Assembly: GCA_035528235.1 (NCBI GenBank)
Contig: DATKZB010000298.1
Location: 1 to 11,357 of the forward strand
Direction: 5' to 3'
Length of the DNA: 11,357 bases
DNA from: DATKZB01 sp035528235
GTDB lineage: Bacteria; Planctomycetota; Phycisphaerae; FEN-1346
The notes beneath the pieces were generated by a model. That model was not told the origin of the DNA, did no database searches, and was given only the letters and a program-made list of their open reading frames with translations. This document shows positions 4,265-11,311 of this stretch, in pieces. Each line of letters opens with the position of its first letter. Within the stretch, counting starts at the first letter, position 1. Both the position numbers and the translations under genes were made by a program.

Positions 4265-6826
4265 CTACTTCTCGAGGAGCAGAAAGACCGGCGTCTCGGT
4301 CCGCAGCGGCAGGGCGAGGTCCTCGCCCCGGGGCGTCCGCACCTCGCGCCCTCCCATCAGGTCCACGACCGTCACGGGCCGGTCGGCCGGGACCTTCAGC
4401 GTGGCCGTGCGGTCGTCGCCGATGGGCCACACCACCAGGACGCCGCCGGCGCCCGCCCCGGCCTGGTCGAACCGGTACGCCACCATGTCCGGGCCGAGGT
4501 CCACCGTCTGCTTGAACGTCGCCTTGCCCAGCATCCGTGTCACGGTTGCCAGGGCGCGGTAGGCGGGTTTGGGGCGGAAGTCGCGCGCGAGAATGCCCAT
4601 GTTGTGCTCGAAGTTGAACGGGTCGGTGCCGTCATTGCGGAAATCGTACCACGAGATGTTGGGCGCCACGCCCGAGGCCACCGAGTCGATGTACGCCCGG
4701 GCCAGCAGGCACGCCTGGTCGCGCTGCGTCGTCACGCGGAACCCCTGGCTCATGCCGTTGTGCGGGACGTACGTGGCCCAGCCCATCTCGGTAATCCACA
4801 CCTCGCGCCGAGTCCCGTCCGGCCGGCGCGCCAGGTCGGCGGCTTTCCGCAGGTCGGCGATGAAGGTCCGGTCGTTCAGCGATTCGCGGTAGGGGTGAAT
4901 AGTGAGGACGTCGAAGGGCGCGCCGAGTTCCATCGTCCGCTCGATGAACTTGTAGTCGATTCCGGCCGTCGAGATGCCCAGCACGATCGCGTCGGGGTTC
5001 GCCTTCTTGATGGCGGCGTACGCCTTCGTCAGCAGGTCGGCGTACAGGTCGGGCGGGCCCTGCCAGAAGAAGATGTTCGGCTCGTTCCACACCTCCCAGT
5101 GCCGGATGTCGGCCTTGTACCGCTCGGCGGCCGCGGCGGCAAAGCGGCAGTAGTCCTCGATGCCTTCCGGCGTGTACGGTTTCGTCCACGACGACCAGTA
5201 GGAGAGCAGACCGTAGATGCTGATGCCGTGCCGCTTGGCCGTGGCGACGACCTGGTCGTAAAAGGTCCAGTCGAACCGGCCTCTCTCGGGCTCGACGCGG
5301 GCCCAGCCGAACTCCTCGCGCGACCACTTGACGCCCGCGTCCTGGGCCATCTGCGCCGCCCGGTCCATCTCGGCGAGGCCCGCCGGGTGCCCCGGGTAGC
5401 GGTACAGGTAGAGGCCCATGCCGAACGGCGACGCGGGGTCGAGGTCGGCCGCGCCGTGTGGCTCGATGGGCGCCATCCAGTAGGCCAGGGCAGGGGGAGT
5501 GACTTGGCCGGGGGCCTGGAGTTCGAACTCCGCCTCCAGGAACCCGTGCGGCTCGTCCGGCACGCGTGCCGCAACGTCAACCGGTTCGCCGCCGGGCGGC
5601 ACGGTCACCTTCGACTGCCCCTGGCCGACGGTCTTGCCTGCCCAGTCGCGCAGCGTCCAGGCCACGGTCGCGTTCATCGGCGTGGGCGCCACGCTCCGGA
5701 CGGTGGCGACGAACTCACCGCCGCCGTCGGCCGCGCCACGATGCTCGGCCAGCAGGACGCAGGCCCGGTCGGGGTCGCACCGCACCGTGGCGCGGATGTC
5801 CAGGAGTTCCACCTCGCCGCTGTCCGGTTTGTCGCCCGCGTGCAGGATGACGCGATGCAGGCGCAGGGGACCGTGGATCTTTCCGTCGTTCTCGCCGCCG
5901 AACCACCGCCACCCCTCGCCGGGCGGCGCCTCGAACACGAGTTCGCTCGTGCCGTCGCCGGCGTCCTTGAACCGGCCGACGGTCTTCTCGAACGTCATGA
6001 AATGCGTCGCCAGGTGGACGCTCACCGGGTGCTCGGGCGCCTTGCCGCGAAGGCGAATGCGGAACGCCTTCGGCAGGCCCAGGATGGAGTAGTCCCTCTG
6101 GCCCAGGTTGATGGCCGTCGCGCCCTTGGTGAAGTCGTAGACCAGGGAGCGCCCCTGGAGTTTCGTGGTCCCGCCGTTGCCGCTGGTCCAGGCCGACCAT
6201 CCTTCGCCGGCCGCGAACGTGGCGGTGGCGATTTCCGAAGTCGTCATGCCTGCTCCTTCGCCGGGTTTGCCGGGGACGAGGCGGACGTCGTCGATGAGCA
6301 GCCGGCCCCGCACTCGCCCCGTGTTCTCGATGAGGAAGGCGATCAGTTTCGGCGGCCCGTGCGGGACACCGTCGTTCTTGCCGCCCCAGTGCCCGGTCCA
6401 GCCGTCCATGGGGATGAAGACGTCGGCCCATCGGTCGTCGGGCGCCCGGAACCCCCGCTGGAGGGTCTGGCCGGTGGGGTCGGTGTAGCGGAACGTGAGG
6501 CGGTGGTTGCGCGGTTTGCGAACCCGCACGCGCACGGCGGCCACCTGGGGGGCGTCGTCCAGCCGCAGGACGGCCGCGACGTAGTTGCCCCCGTCGGTGA
6601 AATCGAAATCGAGCCGCCCGCCGTATTGCCCTTCGCCCGCGGCGTCCTCCGAGCGGGCGAACGCGCCTTTGGCGCCGGGGAACTCGGGCCCGTTGGAGAA
6701 GGCCCACCGTCCTTCCTGCCAGGTCGCATCGAAGTTCTCGACGGGCCCCGCCGCCGGCTGGGCCTGGGCACACCCCGCCGCCAGGTGCGCCGCCAGCAAC
6801 GCTGCCGCCACCACGGAATACCTCAT
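4265..6826 (-). CDS. Exported multi-domain glycoside hydrolase, clan A (GH39/PslG-like)
   Basis: The protein has 853 residues. The N-terminus MRYSVVAAALLAAHLAAGCAQAQ is a signal sequence; cleavage may be at AQA (residues 20-22) or it may be a lipoprotein via Cys19, although the lipobox (LAAGC) is not canonical. Residues about 28-188 and 195-345 are two jelly-roll, carbohydrate-binding-type modules, each ending in an IDDVRL- or LDIRATV-like strand. About 350-445 look like an Ig-like linker and about 455-760 are a (beta/alpha)8 barrel. The barrel shows WEVWNEPN with acid/base Glu582 and VWITEMGWA with nucleophile Glu680, the strand 4 and strand 7 glutamates of clan A retaining enzymes. WSREEFGWARVEPERGRFDW matches the opening of GH39/PslG-type barrels. 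A C-terminal beta domain (about 770-853) follows. AAGGGAG (6831-6837, read on the minus strand) supports the start. Substrate unknown. Confidence 0.85.
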   Translation of the reverse strand: MRYSVVAAALLAAHLAAGCAQAQPAAGPVENFDATWQEGRWAFSNGPEFPGAKGAFARSEDAAGEGQYGGRLDFDFTDGGNYVAAVLRLDDAPQVAAVRVRVRKPRNHRLTFRYTDPTGQTLQRGFRAPDDRWADVFIPMDGWTGHWGGKNDGVPHGPPKLIAFLIENTGRVRGRLLIDDVRLVPGKPGEGAGMTTSEIATATFAAGEGWSAWTSGNGGTTKLQGRSLVYDFTKGATAINLGQRDYSILGLPKAFRIRLRGKAPEHPVSVHLATHFMTFEKTVGRFKDAGDGTSELVFEAPPGEGWRWFGGENDGKIHGPLRLHRVILHAGDKPDSGEVELLDIRATVRCDPDRACVLLAEHRGAADGGGEFVATVRSVAPTPMNATVAWTLRDWAGKTVGQGQSKVTVPPGGEPVDVAARVPDEPHGFLEAEFELQAPGQVTPPALAYWMAPIEPHGAADLDPASPFGMGLYLYRYPGHPAGLAEMDRAAQMAQDAGVKWSREEFGWARVEPERGRFDWTFYDQVVATAKRHGISIYGLLSYWSSWTKPYTPEGIEDYCRFAAAAAERYKADIRHWEVWNEPNIFFWQGPPDLYADLLTKAYAAIKKANPDAIVLGISTAGIDYKFIERTMELGAPFDVLTIHPYRESLNDRTFIADLRKAADLARRPDGTRREVWITEMGWATYVPHNGMSQGFRVTTQRDQACLLARAYIDSVASGVAPNISWYDFRNDGTDPFNFEHNMGILARDFRPKPAYRALATVTRMLGKATFKQTVDLGPDMVAYRFDQAGAGAGGVLVVWPIGDDRTATLKVPADRPVTVVDLMGGREVRTPRGEDLALPLRTETPVFLLLEK

Positions 6827-6890
6827 GACGCTCCCTTCTTGCCCCGCCCTCGCGAAACGGTGGACAACGTGCTTACAGGGCTCTGCCGAA

Positions 6891-6920
6891 ACGGTACAGC
6901 GGCGCGCGCCAAGTGGTCAA
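6891..6920 (-). promoter_or_regulatory. Candidate promoter of the GH39-like gene
   Basis: On the minus strand TTGACC (6920-6915) is followed after 18 bases by TACCGT (6896-6891). The -35 box is good (5 of 6) but the -10 matches only 3 of 6, so this is a tentative sigma70-type promoter with a leader of about 60 bases. Confidence 0.35.
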
Positions 6921-6968
6921 TGGGAAACTTCCGGGGGACCGGCCGCGTGGCGGGAGATGCGAAGCCGG

Positions 6969-6998
6969 TTGACCGGCCGCTTGCGATGGGGGTATAGT
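6969..6998 (+). promoter_or_regulatory. Sigma70-type promoter of the fbaB operon
   Basis: TTGACC at 6969-6974 and TATAGT at 6993-6998 are separated by 18 bases, each matching the consensus at 5 of 6 positions. Transcription would begin near 7005, leaving a leader of about 65 bases. The preceding CCGG makes the ten-base string CCGGTTGACC, which recurs at the promoter at 10740-10749 on the other strand. Confidence 0.65.
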
Positions 6999-7070
6999 CA
7001 AGCAGTGGAAGAGCAGGGGGGCTGCGGCGCTGCTGCGAGCGCCCTGCGTCGGACAATCCAGGAGGGTGCG

Positions 7071-8141
7071 ATGGCCAGCATCGACCGCATTCGCGAGTAC
7101 CTCGGCACCGAGGCCGACGACCTCTTGACGTACGAGGCTAAGGGTATCTCGAAGGACCTCCTGCATCTGCCCGGGCCGGACTTTCTGGACCGGGTGTACG
7201 CGAAGACGGACCGGCCGTCGCCGGTGCTGGTGCAACTGGCGCGGCTGTTCGGTCACGGCCGGCTGGCGGGCACCGGGTACCTGAGCATCCTGCCGGTGGA
7301 TCAGGGCATCGAGCACAGCGGCGCGGCCTCGTTTGCGCCGAACCCCATCTACTTCGATCCGGCGAACATCGTGAAACTGGCCATCGAGGGCGGCGCGAAC
7401 GGCGTGGCGTCGACGCTGGGCGTCCTGGGGGCGGTGTCGCGGCAGTACGCCCACCGCATCCCGTTCATCGTGAAACTCAATCACAGCGAACTCCTCACGT
7501 ACCCCAACTCGTACGACCAGACGATGTTCGCCTCCGTGGACCAGGCCTACTGGCTGGGCGCGGCAGGGGTGGGGGCGACGATTTATTACGGATCGCCGGA
7601 GTCCCGGCGGCAGATTCAGGAGGTGAGCGCGGCGTTCAAGCAGGCGCACGAGCGCGGTATGTTCACGGTCCTGTGGTGCTATCTGAGGAACGACGCCTTC
7701 AAGACCAAGGAGGCCGATTACCACCTCGCGGCCGACCTGACCGGCCAGGCCAACCACCTGGGCGTCACCATCGAGGCCGACATCGTCAAGCAGAAGGCCC
7801 CCGAGTGCAACGGCGGGTACCTGGCCCTCTCGAAAGACACCAAGTACGGCCGCACGCACAAACGCGTTTACGACGAACTGGTGCCCGACCATCCCGTGGC
7901 GTGGACCCGCTGGCAGGTCGTCAACTGCTACATGGGGCGCGTGGCGCTCATCAACTCGGGCGGCGCGGCGGGCGAGAACGATTTTGCCCAGGCCACACGC
8001 ACCGCGGTCATCAACAAGAGGGCCGGCGGCTCGGGTCTCATCACCGGACGCAAGGCGTTTCAGCGGCCCATGGAGGACGGCGTCAGGCTGCTGAATGCCG
8101 TCCAGGACGTGTACCTGTGCAAGGACGTGACGGTCGCATGA
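7071..8141 (+). CDS. fbaB: Class I fructose-bisphosphate aldolase, FbaB/DhnA type
   Basis: This enzyme reversibly cleaves fructose 1,6-bisphosphate to dihydroxyacetone phosphate and glyceraldehyde 3-phosphate in the cytoplasm, through a lysine Schiff base. The 356 residues can be followed against Escherichia coli FbaB (350) along the whole length: GRLAGTGYLSILPVDQG, FVKLNH-like IPFIVKLNHSE, GATIYYGSPESRRQI, ADLTGQANHLG, ADIVKQK (Lys240 is the likely Schiff-base lysine), NCYMGR, LINSGGAAGE, TAVINKRAGGSGLITGRKAF. No key segment is missing. AGGAGGG at 7060-7066 supports the start at 7071. It is transcribed away from the GH39-like hydrolase and heads a probable two-gene operon. Acting as the main glycolytic or gluconeogenic aldolase is likely, but other aldolases elsewhere in the genome cannot be excluded. 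Confidence 0.96.
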   Translation: MASIDRIREYLGTEADDLLTYEAKGISKDLLHLPGPDFLDRVYAKTDRPSPVLVQLARLFGHGRLAGTGYLSILPVDQGIEHSGAASFAPNPIYFDPANIVKLAIEGGANGVASTLGVLGAVSRQYAHRIPFIVKLNHSELLTYPNSYDQTMFASVDQAYWLGAAGVGATIYYGSPESRRQIQEVSAAFKQAHERGMFTVLWCYLRNDAFKTKEADYHLAADLTGQANHLGVTIEADIVKQKAPECNGGYLALSKDTKYGRTHKRVYDELVPDHPVAWTRWQVVNCYMGRVALINSGGAAGENDFAQATRTAVINKRAGGSGLITGRKAFQRPMEDGVRLLNAVQDVYLCKDVTVA

Positions 8142-8160
8142 CGCCATGCGGGAGACATCG

Positions 8161-8805
8161 ATGAACGGTCGCGACACGGTTTTGCTGAAGGGCGGCGGGG
8201 CGCCGTACCGGGTCCGGTTTCTCGGCGCCGGGGCGGGGGCGGGTCTCGCCCCGTTCGTCGGGGCGTTCGATGTCGAAGGCATGCCGGCAGGCGAGCGGCG
8301 CGAGGTCCGCGTGGCGCTGGGCCTGAACTTCCTCTGGTCGGCCGATGCGGCCATCGACGCCGACGAGTCGGCCGAGCGGATCATGCGGACGGTGGGCCTG
8401 TTGTGCGTCGAGGCGCACCTCGCGGGAAGACTGGAGCCGGGCCGGGACGGCACCCTTCAGATCCGCGATTTCATCGGCACACGCTACCCGGACTACACGA
8501 GTGTCGAGATGTTCGTCGCGAGCCTCTCCGAACCGACCGGCCGCACGGACCGGATGTGCCGGGAGGACCTCTTGCGGTGCCTGGCCGAGCACGCTCAGCA
8601 GAAACGGTCCCAGGCCGATCCGACCGGGCCCGGCCTGACCGTTGCGGGGTTCCTGGCGTGGCCGGGCAAGCGCCGGTTCTACGCCGATGAGAGCGTTCGC
8701 GACGCGATCCTGGCGTGGGAAGGCGAGGACCTGGTCGAGACCATCGCCGACCGGGCGCGTATTCGGTCCGACCGGCTCGACGAGGTCCGGGGCCTGTTGG
8801 GCTAG
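8161..8805 (+). CDS. Conserved-looking protein of unknown function downstream of fbaB
   Basis: The 214-residue protein was not recognised. It has no signal peptide and no membrane segment; it is acidic-to-neutral and predicted to be mixed alpha/beta, with a glycine-rich stretch near residues 18-32 (FLGAGAGAGLAPFVGAF) that does not match a standard nucleotide-binding loop. The C-terminal third is helical and charged. The ATG at 8161 is preferred over 8146 because GGAGA (8151-8155) precedes it by five bases. It begins 19 bases after the fbaB stop with no terminator between, so co-transcription with the aldolase is likely; a link to sugar phosphate metabolism is only positional. Codon use matches fbaB, which supports a real gene. 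It ends 13 bases before the convergent acetyltransferase. Confidence 0.7.
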   Translation: MNGRDTVLLKGGGAPYRVRFLGAGAGAGLAPFVGAFDVEGMPAGERREVRVALGLNFLWSADAAIDADESAERIMRTVGLLCVEAHLAGRLEPGRDGTLQIRDFIGTRYPDYTSVEMFVASLSEPTGRTDRMCREDLLRCLAEHAQQKRSQADPTGPGLTVAGFLAWPGKRRFYADESVRDAILAWEGEDLVETIADRARIRSDRLDEVRGLLG

Positions 8806-8818
8806 GTGCAGCGCCTGC

Positions 8819-9739
8819 TCAGTCGGCCAGCGACGCCAGCCTCCCGGCCGGCACGAACCAGGCCAGGCGCCTGCGGACCTCGGTGAACCCGGCGCCGGCG
8901 TACAACCTGGTCGCGGGGATGTTGTTCACGTCGACGGCCAGTCCGACCTGGGTCAATCCCATCGTGGTGGCATCGCGCATGGCTTGGGCGAGCAGCGCGC
9001 GTCCGATGCCACGCCCGCGGGCCTCGGGGACCACGCCCAGGTAGATCAACTCGGCCCGGCCCTGGAGTTCGTTGACCATGGCGACGCCGCGCGGCTGCCG
9101 GTCGGCCACGGCCAGGCGCCACGTCTTGGGCGAGAAGCGGCCCGTGCGTTTGTGCGTCTCGACCGTGTCGTCAATCTCGCGCAGGCCGGCCAGTTTCGGG
9201 CAGTCCAGGCTGCCCTCGTACGTCCGGGCGATCGTGTCGGCGAACCGGCGATGTCGCAGAAACGAGTAGCGCTGCCACGCGAGGTCGGGCCGGTCTTCGG
9301 CACCCACGTCCACGGGCCCGATGCCGCGCCGCAGGTACGAGAGCATGGCGAGGGGCTCGAACCCGGCCGCCTCCAGGGCAGCGGTCATGGCCTGGGCACC
9401 GTCGGGGTCGATAAGCGATTGGATGAGCCGCGCGCCATGCGTCTGGTGCGCCAGCGCGCCGGCGGCGCGAATCAGACGGGCCGCCACGTCGCCGTCCCAC
9501 TCAAGCATCCGTGGCGGCGGAACGGCGGCGCAACGGCCCGCGCCCGGAATGACGAGGCAGGTCCCGATGATCTCGCTGCCGGCGACGGCAACCACGTGAC
9601 GGCGGACGTCGGGGAAAACCGTGTATCCGGCTGCCGGCGTGCCGGCGGGTCCGCGCGGCACGGTCCGGAGGAACGCGGCGATGGCGCCCGCATCCTGCCG
9701 CCGCGCGGGGCCCACTGCGATGCCCGACGAGTTGCCCAT
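8819..9739 (-). CDS. Two-domain GNAT N-acetyltransferase
   Basis: The 306-residue protein contains a clear C-terminal GNAT domain (about 160-300): LIYLGVVPEARGRGIGRALL includes the acetyl-CoA pyrophosphate-binding loop RGRGIG at 241-246, followed by VDVNNIPATRLYAGAGF, the usual motif B. The N-terminal half (about 7-140) has a GNAT-like layout (GPARRQDAGAIAAFLR at the start, VVAVAGSEIIGTCLVIPG in the middle) but a degenerate cofactor loop, as seen in tandem-GNAT proteins such as MshD. Acceptor unknown. The open frame extends further upstream, but the ATG at 9739 is the first sensible start because it lies 26 bases after the stop of the DUF4380-type gene; the possible site AGGAA (9754-9758) is 14 bases away, unusually far. 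It probably forms an operon with that gene. Confidence 0.82.
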   Translation of the reverse strand: MGNSSGIAVGPARRQDAGAIAAFLRTVPRGPAGTPAAGYTVFPDVRRHVVAVAGSEIIGTCLVIPGAGRCAAVPPPRMLEWDGDVAARLIRAAGALAHQTHGARLIQSLIDPDGAQAMTAALEAAGFEPLAMLSYLRRGIGPVDVGAEDRPDLAWQRYSFLRHRRFADTIARTYEGSLDCPKLAGLREIDDTVETHKRTGRFSPKTWRLAVADRQPRGVAMVNELQGRAELIYLGVVPEARGRGIGRALLAQAMRDATTMGLTQVGLAVDVNNIPATRLYAGAGFTEVRRRLAWFVPAGRLASLAD

Positions 9740-9765
9740 GGTGTTGGCCGCCGTTCCTGACCGCC

Positions 9766-10671
9766 TCAGCGGGCCTTGCCGAGGAGCGGCCGCACGTGCC
9801 GGTCCACGTCGGCCTCGTCCGAGATGGGCGGCACGTTCGGGAACAGGTACCAGTCCTCGACGTGCTCCACCTTCTTGCCGGCGCCCAGGGCGACGAGCGG
9901 GCCGAGCGACTCGACCTCGAGCATGTCGGAGTTGGTGAACAGTTCGGTGTTGCAGCCCGTGTCGGGGTACGCGGCGCCGGGGTCGAAGGCGAACCGTTTG
10001 ACGAACAGGCATCCGTGGACGGCGTAGGCGGCCCAGCCCTCGGGGTTCGACAGGCCGATCTTCTGCGGTCGGCTGCGCGACCGGTGCCGGAGGAGGATCG
10101 AGCGCGTGCCCATCGCCAGCCGCGCGTCGCCCAGGTCGGTGTACGGCCAGAGCACCACGTGCTGGTTCGGCAGAAGGTCGCGCGGGTGGCTGCCGCGCGG
10201 GGGCAGGCCGATGACGGCCGTCCCTCCGGGGGCCATGACCGACAGGGCCCACGGGGCCAGTTCCACGGCCTTGCGGCCGATGTTCCGGATGCGGTGGACC
10301 AGGCGGACGTGGGCCTTGCTGCGGGCCAGAAAGACGTCGATCTCTTTCTGGATGCCGTTAGGCGTCTCGGGCTGGGGCACGAGGCGGATGCCGCCCTTGG
10401 GCAGTTTCCGCACGGTCACCGGCCCGTTGTCGGGGAGGTAGCTCTTGACGGGATGCTCGGGGGCGATCCAGAGGCGGTGACCGCCGCGTATCATCCACTC
10501 GCGCTCGCCCGATTTGCCCAGCATCTCGGTGTAGTTCTTCATGACGTTCTTGCCGCCGGGCACCGCCAGGTGGATGATGCGCGGCCCGACGTCGAGCGTG
10601 GCGATGAGTTCGATGCGGTCGTTGGCCAGCCGGACGTTCCGGCCCCAGCCTTTGTATCTCACGATTTCCAT
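9766..10671 (-). CDS. DUF4380-type, aldose-epimerase-like protein
   Basis: The 301-residue protein has the beta-rich pattern of galactose-mutarotase-like folds and the hallmarks, as far as can be recalled, of the DUF4380 family: LDVGPRIIHLAVPGGKNV (26-43), RGGHRLWIAPEHP (62-74, with conserved His65, Arg66, Trp68 and Glu72), PPRGSHPRDLLPNQHVVLWPY in the middle, and CNTELFTNSDMLEVESLGPL near the C-terminus. The reaction is not established for the family; a sugar-binding or mutarotase-like role fits the surrounding hydrolases but is an inference. There is no signal peptide, so it should be cytoplasmic. AGGAGA (10684-10679 on the minus strand) seven bases upstream fixes the start. It is the first gene of a probable operon with the acetyltransferase. 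Confidence 0.78.
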   Translation of the reverse strand: MEIVRYKGWGRNVRLANDRIELIATLDVGPRIIHLAVPGGKNVMKNYTEMLGKSGEREWMIRGGHRLWIAPEHPVKSYLPDNGPVTVRKLPKGGIRLVPQPETPNGIQKEIDVFLARSKAHVRLVHRIRNIGRKAVELAPWALSVMAPGGTAVIGLPPRGSHPRDLLPNQHVVLWPYTDLGDARLAMGTRSILLRHRSRSRPQKIGLSNPEGWAAYAVHGCLFVKRFAFDPGAAYPDTGCNTELFTNSDMLEVESLGPLVALGAGKKVEHVEDWYLFPNVPPISDEADVDRHVRPLLGKAR

Positions 10672-10716
10672 GGTCAGGTCTCCTGTCCGGGCGGCGGGCC
10701 CGCGTGCGTTTCCGGT

Positions 10717-10745
10717 ACTCTATCGCCCGGCAGGGGACGGGTCAA
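10717..10745 (-). promoter_or_regulatory. Sigma70-type promoter of the DUF4380/GNAT operon
   Basis: Read on the minus strand, TTGACC (10745-10740) and TAGAGT (10722-10717) are 17 bases apart, the optimal spacing. The expected start is near 10710, about 40 bases before the coding start at 10671. The -35 region shares CCGGTTGACC with the fbaB promoter. Confidence 0.62.
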
Positions 10746-10802
10746 CCGGATGTGACGGCTTTTCCTGGCAGGGGGCATGCCATGCGGGCAGCGCCCCCGT
10801 TC

Positions 10803-10898
10803 GCCGCGGGGCTTGCCCCGCGCGAAGAAGCCCCCGGCACCGCCGGGGGACCTGCCTTGCGCAAGGGGCCGAGTTAGCCGCGGGGCTTGCCCCGCGCG
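10803..10898. repeat. REP-like cluster: two copies of a 22-bp hairpin repeat plus two other palindromes
   Basis: The same 22-bp sequence, with the core CGCGGGGCTTGCCCCGCG, occurs at 10803-10824 and 10877-10898, in the same orientation and identical. Each core (10805-10822 and 10879-10896) forms 8-base arms. Between them lie CCCCCGGC/GCCGGGGG around an ACC loop (10831-10849) and the 12-base palindrome CCTTGCGCAAGG (10855-10866). Such clusters resemble repetitive extragenic palindromic sequences; possible roles are transcript ends or nucleoid protein binding, but none is shown by the sequence. Confidence 0.82.
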
Positions 10899-10931
10899 GA
10901 TGGCCCGGCCCCCCACTGTCATACACTTTGA

Positions 10932-11025
10932 GAAAACGCTATTCGGCCAGGTGGGCCAAAATGGGCCTTTTGGACGGCCCAAACACCGTTTTCGGCGCGC
11001 CAAGGCCGATTGGACCCCATTTTGG
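10932..11025. repeat. Overlapping inverted repeats in an AT-richer block
   Basis: GAAAACG (10932-10938) pairs with CGTTTTC (10987-10993), CCAAAATGGG (10956-10965) with CCCATTTTGG (11016-11025), and TGGGCC (10962-10967) with GGCCCA (10976-10981). The first two overlap as interleaved pairs, so both cannot form in one simple stem; a pseudoknot or two alternative folds would be possible in RNA. No known RNA family was recognised. Confidence 0.5.
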
Positions 11026-11050
11026 TAAGATGGGTAAGGGGAAACGCGCG

Positions 11051-11081
11051 GTTTTTGATCGTTTTTTTCTGTTTTTGATCG
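11051..11081 (+). repeat. Direct repeat of an 11-mer spaced by two helical turns
   Basis: GTTTTTGATCG occurs at 11051-11061 and 11071-11081, exactly 20 bp apart, with a T-run between. Same-face spacing is typical of tandem protein-binding sites, but the T-rich unit may also have arisen by slippage. No adjacent gene is established. Confidence 0.5.
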
Positions 11082-11290
11082 GAATGCGCCGGAATCGCTC
11101 CTTTTGCGTCCCGTTTTGAGCACAAATGGCAGGTAGTCGATATATGCTAAAGCATACGAGAACCGGGCCGGGCTGGTCGTTCAGGGCAACGAAGTGATAT
11201 TCTCCTCGAACTCCCCAGGTGTGACTGCGGATTCCGGCCTGGGCTTTGAGGCCCATTTCATGGGCCTTGGCCCGCCGCAGGCCGGTGTAG

Positions 11291-11311
11291 CCCCGGCCCT
11301 TTGGGCCGGGG
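11291..11311. repeat. GC-rich hairpin
   Basis: CCCCGGCCC (11291-11299) pairs perfectly with GGGCCGGGG (11303-11311) around a TTT loop. A weaker one, GGCCCA/TGGGCC, lies at 11250-11266, and TATGCT-AA-AGCATA at 11143-11156. They add to the palindrome-rich character of this flank. Confidence 0.6.

Noticed and set aside
4241..6997. Plus-strand frame of 918 codons opposite the GH39-like gene
   Set aside because: It is the antisense shadow; the minus strand carries both catalytic glutamates.
9740..10252. N-terminal extension of the acetyltransferase frame
   Set aside because: It overlaps the DUF4380-type gene in another frame and is Arg/Pro-rich without domain; the GNAT fold begins after 9739.
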